Assembly (NCBI GenBank): GCA_003342815.1
Contig: PTEX01000015.1
Location: forward strand, 3,463,365 to 3,527,364
Length of the DNA: 64,000 nucleotides
Direction of reading: 5' to 3'
Origin: Eudromia elegans
Taxonomy: Eukaryota > Chordata > Aves > Tinamiformes > Tinamidae
A program made the translations under genes and the position numbers. Of this stretch, positions 52,275 through 64,000 are shown piece after piece. The first letter of the stretch is position 1. Every line of letters starts with the position of its first letter. The notes below the pieces were generated by a model. It did not search any database. It was not told where the DNA came from and saw only the letters and a list, made by a program, of their open reading frames with translations.

Positions 52275-52811
52275 CTAATGAATAATGGACTCTCCTACAA
52301 TTTCTGCCTTCTTAGGGGAGATGAATGTTTTTTTCTCATGTGTTTCTCCATGGTGCCTGAAAAGGTTGCTTGAAAGAAGGGTGCCATGACATCCTTGTAT
52401 GAAGAAGAATAAGAGAGGAAGCACACCCTTTGAGAGTACTTGAGGTCCAGTGCCTAGAGCCATCACAGCAATGCAGTGCAAGGTGGAGAATGTCTTTAAA
52501 ATGGCATTTCTCACTGCTGAGTTTGCATTATGTAGGATGTCTGAACAGCCTTGGTTGTAGAAACAGGTTGTTTTGCCGTTATCTTTTAAAACATGATGAT
52601 GAATGCACTGTCCGCCAAGATAGTCCATACTTGTATCACAATGTCTTACAGCTCTGCTGAATTTTGTATTTACACAAATTATGTAGAAGGGGATAAGAGA
52701 CAGGAAACTTCGTGGAACTTGATTTTGTTCAAAAACTAGAGGCAGCACAACTCCTGGTAAGGTTATTCCAGAAAACATTCCAGGATTATCAGAAGTTGTG
52801 CACTGTGTCAT
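52275..52811 (-). other. Unrecognised 178-codon open frame head-to-head with HNF4G
   Basis: An uninterrupted minus-strand frame whose ATG lies about 170 bp upstream of the HNF4G MRLS start. The predicted peptide begins MTQCTTSDNPGMFSG, is Cys/His-containing, and has hydrophobic stretches (GVVLPLVF, LLFFFI). I recognise no domain. In a 64-kb AT-rich window one frame of this length is expected roughly by chance, so coding status is doubtful. It could also be an unclassified repeat or promoter-proximal noncoding transcript. Confidence 0.12.
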
Positions 52812-52819
52812 AAAAAAAA

Positions 52820-52982
52820 ATCACCCAGGCAGAATATAGCACGCAGAAGCAGTTTTACAGCTCCTCCCATTGCAGCATGTAAGTGACACGGTTATAGTTA
52901 ACTTGGGATTATCAATCACGGTGAAGCCGAATGGAACACTTGGGCATTTGAGAAGCTTTTTTTACTGTTTTTACATTCAATG
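52820..52982 (+). promoter_or_regulatory. Candidate proximal (P1-like) promoter / 5' UTR of HNF4G
   Basis: This is the sequence directly upstream of the MRLS start. It contains GTTATAGTTAAC at 52891-52902, a degenerate match to the HNF1 palindrome GTTAATNATTAAC. Next to it is ATTATCAATCA (about 52907-52917), containing TTATCA, a reverse-strand GATA-type site. HNF1 and GATA factors are known regulators of the HNF4A P1 promoter. There is no clear TATA box and the region is not CpG-rich, as expected for a tissue-restricted promoter. The transcription start cannot be placed from sequence alone, so this is inference from position plus weak motifs. Confidence 0.35.
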
Positions 52983-53097
52983 ATGAGGCTCTCGGAACCC
53001 ATTTTAGATATGGAAATGGCAAACTACAGCGAAGTTCTAGACCCAACATATACTGCCCTGGAGTTGGAAACTATGCAGATCCTGTATAATGGCAATG
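52983..53097 (+). CDS. HNF4G: HNF4G coding exon 1 (A/B domain, P1-type N terminus)
   Basis: First coding exon of a hepatocyte nuclear factor 4 receptor, a ligand-binding-type nuclear transcription factor that binds DR1 elements as a homodimer in liver, gut and kidney. The 38 complete codons begin MRLSEPILDMEMANYSEVLD and end LYNGN. This closely matches the HNF4 AF-1 region (HNF4A begins MRLSKTLVDMDMADYSAALD; human HNF4G has MDMANYSEVLDPTYT). The exon ends in phase 1 at a canonical donor, G|GTGAGT. Two adjacent in-frame ATGs lie at 52980 and 52983. I chose the second because MRLS is the conserved HNF4 start and it has A at -3, while the first has T at -3. MEMANYSEV is closer to HNF4G than to HNF4A; HNF4B, which I cannot recall well enough to compare, is the main alternative. 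The family, exon and donor are seen directly; the paralogue is inferred. Confidence 0.9.
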
Positions 53098-55212
53098 GTG
53101 AGTTCTGCTCCATGATGCAAAAGCAAGCCAGTTAACAGAAAAAGGGAAGTTACAGCCTAGAAGTTATAAAGTGTTTGTTAAATATTTTGTTAATGGAGCA
53201 TTTGGAGATTGTCTTCAAACTTCCAAATTATCACTAGCTCTAAGTTAATAATATTATAATTCTCTTATGTTAAGGAAAAATTAAAGAAAGATTATATGTA
53301 AAAAAGTAACTGAGCCATACTGTCATCACTTAGTTAATCAAAGGAAGAAAATGGTGCATTCATTAGTTCTTTTATTTACTGTAAGACAAATTAATAACTA
53401 GTATTGGCAGTTTGGAGGTGAAAGTATGTTTCATATGCAACACTCAGAAGGACAGGATAAAATTATCCAGAGGCTTGTGAGAAAATTAAGTCTTGCTTCT
53501 TGATGTCTAGTTTGTAATTATTGAACTAATATTTTATTTATTTAAATGTTAATCTAACCTTTCTAGATACATGTATATACAAACTAGAGTGATTTTTTTA
53601 ACACATTGACTTTCTCTGTGCTAATGTTTAGCTGAGAAAAAATGTTGGTATTTTGCTAATGTAAGTTTTTAACTCAAGGTGGGAGCTTGTGATGCAATGA
53701 GCTTTTAGAAATTGAATTTCAAAAGTGGTGTCTCAAACAGGAAGTATACTCTTTCATTTTATTAATTTATTCATTCATTCATTTCATGAATACTGAGAAA
53801 AATTTGAGTTTCTTAAAGAAATTAGCTAGAGAATTTAAATATTGAAAACGACTTTACTAATCTTCAATTCTGCTTCAAAAATGTTTTATTACATCATAAA
53901 GTAAAATCTTAAAATTATTATTTTACACAGATTATCTTAAAAGGGAGAACACAAATTTAGTGATTTTCCGGAAAAAATCCTTCTTATCTGCATTTCCTAT
54001 GTTGTCTTTGATCTGAGTAATGATTGCTTTCAGTGTCTGCCATATAGAACCCAAGTTAGTTTTTATGGTTGGGTCTTGAGTTTTTATTTGAACTGCTGAT
54101 ACTACTTTACAGCATACTTAGTAAACAGAAAAGTAGATTGACTATTGATTTAGAAAGAAAAATACACCTGCATATCCTAAGTGATTTAGAAGCTATCAAG
54201 AAGGATTACATAACTTTTAGATGATTTCTCTACTGTTTGTGGTGATTTGTTGTTTTTGCTGAATAGCACCTTTTCAGACCTGTTAATATTACATGAAATG
54301 GGAAAACAGATTAGGAAGGTTAATAGTGTTGATGATACAGATCGTTAAGTTATTCTTCGTAAATGATTAATTAGCCTATTATTGATTATTAAATGCAGGC
54401 TTTTTCTTTTTGGAGTTCACTAGTGTAAATATTGCCTGGATAGTTTATAGAAATGTTGTCTTTTTACAGTGCTAGTCTGGAACTGAGACCTGAATCTTCT
54501 GACTTTCATATGTGTCCTTTCTAGCCTCTTAGTTAATTAGAACTATTGAGAGATATTTAATAAACCACATTCCACACATGTTTCAATTCTTTTGAAATCA
54601 CAAAACTTTAAAAATTCATGTCAATTTTTCTGGCATTCTGTTTCAGAATAAAACCAACATCGTTATTTTCATCATTATATATTATCGTTATAACCTTATT
54701 TTGATTCATATAACTATGAAACATTTCATCATTTAATCCAGATACAGCATTTTTTAAAAAAATGTGTCTTTATCCCTATAATATAAAATTAAAAAGCTCC
54801 AAAAAAAGTTCAAATGTGTGATACATTTCAGAGGGATGTCCTATAATATAAATAATGATATATATGATTATATGCAATTTTACTTTTTAACCTGTCCGTT
54901 ACTCATGAACTCATTGTGTCTTTTAACTTTTATGCATGCTTGAATAAATAACATGGCCCTCTTTCCTTCTCTTTCCTGACTGCTTAACTATAAATGTTTA
55001 GGACATACTGCAACAGCTTTCCTTTCGTAAAACCAGAAGCATACATAGAAAACATTTTTTTTTCAATTATTTATTTGAATACACATCTGCTAAACATTAT
55101 GACTCAAAGAAGAACAAATGAGGTAAAAGAATATATGCATTTTGATTTCAGGTGAATTTCTTTAGTTCTAGTCACTGTACTCAGTGACTAAGTATTAATC
55201 ACATAGAGATTG

Positions 55213-56240
55213 TAGAATCATAGAATCATAGAATGGCTAGGGTTGGAAGGGACCTGTAGAGGTCATCTAGTCCAACCCCCCTGCACACGCAGGGTCCCCT
55301 AGAGCATGTGGCACAGGGTGATGTCCAGGCGGGTTTTGAAGATCTCCAGAGAAGGAGACTCCACCACCTCTCTGGGCAGCCTGTTCCAGNNNNNNNNNNN
55401 NNNNNNNNNNNNNNNNNNNNNNNNNNNNNNNNNNNNNNNNNNNNNNNNNNNNNNNNNNNNNNNNNNNNNNNNNNNNNNNNNNNNNNNNNNNNNNNNNNNN
55501 NNNNNNNNNNNNNNNNNNNNNNNNNNNNNNNNNNNNNNNNNNNNNNNNNNNNNNNNNNNNNNNNNNNNNNNNNNNNNNNNNNNNNNNNNNNNNNNNNNNN
55601 NNNNNNNNNNNNNNNNNNNNNNNNNNNNNNNNNNNNNNNNNNNNNNNNNNNNNNNNNNNNNNNNNNNNNNNNNNNNNNNNNNNNNNNNNNNNNNNNNNNN
55701 NNNNNNNNNNNNNNNNNNNNNNNNNNNNNNNNNNNNNNNNNNNNNNNNNNNNNNNNNNNNNNNNNNNNNNNNNNNNNNNNNNNNNNNNNNNNNNNNNNNN
55801 NNNNNNNNNNNNNNNNNNNNNNNNNNNNNNNNNNNNNNNNNNNNNNNNNNNNNNNNNNNNNNNNNNNNNNNNNNNNNNNNNNNNNNNNNNNNNNNNNNNN
55901 NNNNNNNNNNNNNNNNNNNNNNNNNNNNNNNNNNNNNNNNNNNNNNNNNNNNNNNNNNNNNNNNNNNNNNNNNNNNNNNNNNNNNNNNNNNNNNNNNNNN
56001 NNNNNNNNNNNNNNNNNNNNNNNNNNNNNNNNNNNNNNNNNNNNNNNNNNNNNNNNNNNNNNNNNNNNNNNNNNNNNNNNNNNNNNNNNNNNNNNNNNNN
56101 NNNNNNNNNNNNNNNNNNNNNNNNNNNNNNNNNNNNNNNNNNNNNNNNNNNNNNNNNNNNNNNNNNNNNNNNNNNNNNNNNNNNNNNNNNNNATCCACCT
56201 CACTGTCCACTCATCTAACCCACTCTTCTGGAGCTTGCTT
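55213..56240 (-). mobile_element. CR1 LINE, 3' portion, interrupted by assembly gap
   Basis: A non-LTR retrotransposon in reverse orientation. The left end carries the octamer tail (TAGAATCATAGAATCATAG on the + strand) followed by GGTTGGAAGGGACC, the CR1 3' UTR. The minus strand then encodes WNRLPREVVESPSLEIFKTR, the conserved C terminus of CR1 ORF2. To the right of the gap the minus strand encodes LDEWTVRWI, the CR1 reverse-transcriptase motif just upstream of the catalytic region. Both flanks of the gap therefore belong to one 5'-truncated element. The truncation point is near 56240. The low divergence of the visible parts suggests a fairly young copy. Confidence 0.92.
55390..56192. other. 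Assembly gap (run of N)
   Basis: 803 consecutive N. The distance expected between the two CR1 ORF2 motifs flanking it (roughly 270-290 codons) is close to this size, so the missing sequence is probably CR1 body including the reverse-transcriptase FADD-type active site, not an exon. Confidence 0.98.
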
Positions 56241-56757
56241 GTAGCCTATTATATAAATCCTACACCAGTGGTCCTTTGGAAAATATGTTCAAGGATGTAT
56301 CAATAAGATGGTCTTGTTAACATGTATTTTTTTTCACAAGCTGCAGCAATGGAAACATTCCTTTATTTTTTTTCTTTTGAAATAAAAAGTACTTGGTTGA
56401 AGTAGGCATTTGAATCATTGTATGATAGTTGCCAGATATTGCCAGTTCTTGGGAGATTTGATTTATATGGGCTTTGACAGCTAATCAGGTAACACTGCCT
56501 TTTGCCGAAGTTTTTCTTCATGTTAGTAACACCATATGCTGAACTATACATGCGGAGTTAAACTTAAATTTTTAACCCCCTTTCAGTCTGAAACAGACAG
56601 ACATTTGTTGGCTGTGGGGCTTCATAAACGGATCTAGTCAGCCAATACACATTTGAAAGAGAAAAGACTAGGAAAAAAAAATAGGCCTGTAGATTAATTA
56701 TGCTGTAGTTTTTGAAAGTCTTATCTGTCTACATACGTTGTTCTTTTCTGTCTTCAG

Positions 56758-56926
56758 ACAATTCGGGAGAAGCTGTCAACATGAATGCTGCTGACAGTGG
56801 GGTCAGTAGTCTCTGTGCAATATGTGGAGACAGAGCGACCGGCAAACATTACGGTGCTTCCAGTTGTGATGGATGCAAGGGATTCTTCAGACGCAGTATA
56901 CGGAAAAGTCATGTCTATACATGCAG
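56758..56926 (+). CDS. HNF4G: HNF4G coding exon 2 (first zinc finger of DNA-binding domain)
   Basis: This exon encodes residues 39-95 (both end codons split). It holds a short linker with an internal Met47 (MNAADSG), then the first C4 zinc finger with cysteines 58, 61, 75 and 78. The P-box is CDGCKG, the HNF4/RXR-type recognition helix that reads AGGTCA-like half-sites, followed by [14 protein letters not shown]. The acceptor is TTCTGTCTTCAG; the donor is CAG|GTACTT. The incoming phase is 1 and the outgoing phase is 2, which fits exons 1 and 3 exactly. SIRKSHVY is the HNF4G form (HNF4A has SVRKNHMY). Met47 corresponds to the start of the short human HNF4G isoform (MNTTDNG...), so an alternative start here is plausible. 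Confidence 0.95.
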
Positions 56927-61542
<4,616 letters not shown>

Positions 61543-61649
61543 CTGTACAAAATGAACGGGACAGGATAAGTACAAGAAGAAACACTTTTGATGGCTGCAA
61601 CATTCCCTCTATTAGCACACTGTCGCAAGCTGAGACATTGTCCCGTCAG
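61543..61649 (+). CDS. HNF4G: HNF4G coding exon 4 (hinge / start of ligand-binding domain)
   Basis: This exon encodes residues 127-162: AVQNERDRISTRRNTFDG, then CNIPSISTLSQAETLSRQ. This is the HNF4 hinge; human HNF4G has RSTFDGSNIPSINTLAQAEVRSRQ, and HNF4A is clearly different here ([24 protein letters not shown]). It is therefore the best evidence that the gene is HNF4G rather than HNF4A. The acceptor is TTCTTTTTCAG and the donor CAG|GTACTG. The exon is 107 nt and ends in phase 0. The following exons, which would encode most of the ligand-binding domain and the F domain, were not found before the window ends. Confidence 0.95.
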
Positions 61650-64000
61650 GTACTGAGATCTATCACAACAGACCTTTTTTTTAAAAAAAAAATTGCATAC
61701 TTTTCTGTTTTCCCTTGTATTAATAATAAGTATTGAAATTACTTGTTTATTTTTCTTTCAAAATGCACCCAACATCTTCTTCACAGTGAAGGAATGAGAG
61801 TACATTTCTAAAACAAAGTTAATAAAAAAATTCTACTTTTGTCTGGGACAATATGTCCTAGGCGCCTTCCTTAATAAAGCTTTATAATCTTACAGCTTTT
61901 AAATCAGTTGCTGCCTCAGGCAGCTGGTGGCATCTCTCTATTCCTTGAAGCTGGGTTTTCCATGAAACATTAGGAAAAAATTGTCCAAAGTCATTACTTT
62001 TCAAAGGGGTGTGGACACTCATTTCCTTACATTCTTTTGAAAATCCTATTTTTAATATCCTTTGGCATTATAAATAGGGCAAACAGAAGTGTTCCAACTG
62101 CAGAGTCTATTCACATCTCACTTTTAAATTTTGTCTCATATGAACTTGATTTTCTTTTTTTTTTTCTTTGCCCCGATTCAATCAATTGATGAACAGAACA
62201 GTCTCCAGTCCTTTACTGAAACTCAGATAAATAATGGCCATTGATTCTGCATTCTTGCACCTCTTGCTAGCTTACTTAAAGTTTAACTGACACCTTTATG
62301 ATTTCATGCTGACTGATTTACAAACCCCCAAATGTTTTGTAATTTTGTGCTTTATTGGCCTCTCTCCTAGGGCGGAACTGTCTCTAAAAGAATTGATTCA
62401 GGAATTACTAGATGATATTCTCTGGCACATATTATATGTCAGGGCTGCCTAGATGGCCATAATGTTCCTTCCTACCTTTCGTACCTATAGAGAATCTATT
62501 TTTACCTCCTTAGTAATTCTTTGAACTTGCTTATTGCACTTTTTTTATGTTACCCCCTAAATCATCTCCAGCTGACATACGCAGTTCAGGAATAAGAGCT
62601 TTCTTAAATAGAATCACTTCTTCAGTCTTTCTGGCTACAAAGATCTTTTCAGCCAGCTCAGTTCATCTTGCATATCGGAAATGCTTTATACTGACTATTT
62701 GGTTATGTTGTAGTAGGACAGAATTATTCTCCATATGCCAAGCAAGTATAAAAATATTCTCTTGGTTTCAAAGACCAAGAGGTGACATTAACAAGACAAA
62801 AAGTTATTGTCTTAAAGTTCTGTTTTTCCCTTGTCAGTAGGCTTGTATTCTGTGTTTAGTCATGAGGAGAGACTTGGAGGAGGTGAGTGGCACAAGTCTG
62901 GCTAAATTCTTCAGGTGTGAGAAGAAAAAAAGGGGTACTGTTTTAAACTTTCATATGGAAATATAGAAAATAAATCATTTTGTCCCTGAAGACACTTACA
63001 GGAATAAGGTGTCTGAGTACTTCTACTACAGACTGAAGAAAGCTTTTTTATATATGTGAAAGGGACATACTGAAGTCATGCAGGAGCAAAAATGTGTGTC
63101 ACTGATGCTCTCAGAACAATAGGGATATTACACAGTAGTGTTACAGTATAACGTTCATCAAGTCAGTAATTTCCATGAGGCACTCAAGGAAAGATGGGCA
63201 GGTTGAAATAGTAGAGAAATAGGAAGAGGAATGTCCATAACCTCATCTCCTTGTGTAGTGATGCAGCCCTAGGAATTCATAAGGAACTCTGTGGGAGAAA
63301 CAAAATTATTCCCCAGAAAAAGCTCACCAGTTTTGATTAAAGTATATTTAATTATACATATAATATATATAATTATATATTTTATATATATATATAATTA
63401 TAATATAATTAATGATGGAGTTATTAAGATTATGAGTTAGTAATTTTAATGATTACGTAAGCTGTCTGTTCTTTGTCATCTGGAAATAACTTCTGGTTGG
63501 TGCACCTTCTTATGTCTTTTTCTGCTGGATCAGATAGCCTTGGACTGTCAGAACCATCTCTCTATATAGGTGCTTTTGAATTTTGATCAAGACTTACTTT
63601 TCTGGGGAAAAAGTGAAGCATTGAATTTCTTTGCTTTTTTTTTTTTGTATTGCAGATTTTCTAGATTAAATCATTCTAGTATAATTTATCAGAATGATAT
63701 TCAAATTTTTCAACTTTCTTTTGGTAGAATATAAGCCAAAAATGGGCTCATGATTACAGCAGAGATTTCACAAAAGCTTTGTCTACAAAGAGACAGTATC
63801 TCTATTTTTTTCCTGTATGATAACTTTTTTTATGTGTCTGAGGACTGCTTCCATATTCCCTTGGGAATTAATGTTTAACTAGTTAACAGTCATTAATACC
63901 TTTTTTTTTTTCCAGTGGCTATTGAATTATTTAGACAGCACTGAGCTTTAGTTCAGTGAAGTTCATGCAAAGATAATGGATTTCACTATGGATTCCACTT
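61650..64000 (+). other. HNF4G: HNF4G intron 4 (5' part)
   Basis: Begins at the phase-0 donor after exon 4 and runs off the window. I looked for the next HNF4 exon (conserved IASIADVCESMK-type start of the ligand-binding domain) and did not find it. The stretch holds an AT dinucleotide-rich tract at about 63343-63412, several poly-T runs and otherwise single-copy AT-rich DNA. Confidence 0.75.
63343..63412. repeat. (AT)n-rich tract
   Basis: ATAT/AATTATA low-complexity sequence in HNF4G intron 4. Confidence 0.8.

Larger units (their letters stand above)
53098..56757 (+). other. HNF4G: HNF4G intron 1, with antisense CR1 and assembly gap
   Basis: Phase-1 GT-AG intron of 3,660 nt as assembled. 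It is AT-rich and contains a CR1 LINE in reverse orientation from about 55213 to 56240, interrupted by an 803-base run of N. Otherwise I see only AT-rich single-copy sequence. No extra exon is apparent. Confidence 0.85.

Noticed and set aside
55226-56306. Frames of 300 or more residues that are mostly X
   Set aside because: They are open only because they cross the run of N. The real flanking residues belong to a CR1 LINE.
61650-64000. Search for the next HNF4 exon (ligand-binding domain start)
   Set aside because: No segment reads as the conserved helix 1 region with splice sites; the exon is presumably beyond the window.

Overview
The window looks like AT-rich vertebrate nuclear DNA, most likely from a bird. 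It has CR1 LINE fragments carrying the avian-type 3' end (reiterated ATTCTATGA octamer tail, then GGTTGGAAGGGACC on the opposite strand). It also has GT-AG introns of kilobase length, one compact CpG-rich domain and very low coding density. There are no prokaryotic operons, CRISPR arrays or plasmid features, and I recognised no rRNA, tRNA or endogenous retrovirus. The assembly is draft quality: one 803-base run of N lies inside a CR1 element, and single Ns sit in two poly-T runs and one TTCC microsatellite.

The only protein-coding gene I can support is the 5' half of a hepatocyte nuclear factor 4 gene on the + strand, best matched to HNF4G. Four coding exons can be read with canonical splice sites and matching phases: 52983-53097, 56758-56926, 58994-59088 and 61543-61649. 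Together they give 162 codons: an MRLS-type A/B domain, both zinc fingers of the nuclear-receptor DNA-binding domain, and the hinge up to ...LSRQ. The ligand-binding-domain exons must lie beyond the right edge.

Layout: 1-11.1 kb is AT-rich intergenic DNA with two decayed CR1 fragments. At 11.13-11.22 kb a TTTTA pentanucleotide repeat abuts a roughly 5 kb CpG-rich domain (11.22-16.4 kb) made of three very GC-rich blocks separated by normal-GC, homeodomain-motif-rich DNA. The last block ends in a plausible first exon with a strong GTAAGT donor; an ATG inside it is open and in the right phase to join HNF4 exon 2. From 16.4 to 52.8 kb there is a long intergenic (or upstream-intron) desert with simple repeats, one CR1 3' end and a perfect 62-bp inverted repeat about 1.5 kb apart. 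From 52.8 kb to the end is the HNF4 gene; its introns 1 and 3 each carry an antisense CR1.

The most interesting points are the possible P2-like distal promoter of this HNF4 gene, resembling the two-promoter plan known for HNF4A; the perfect inverted duplication at 41.9/43.5 kb; and the CpG domain without a recognisable coding gene.
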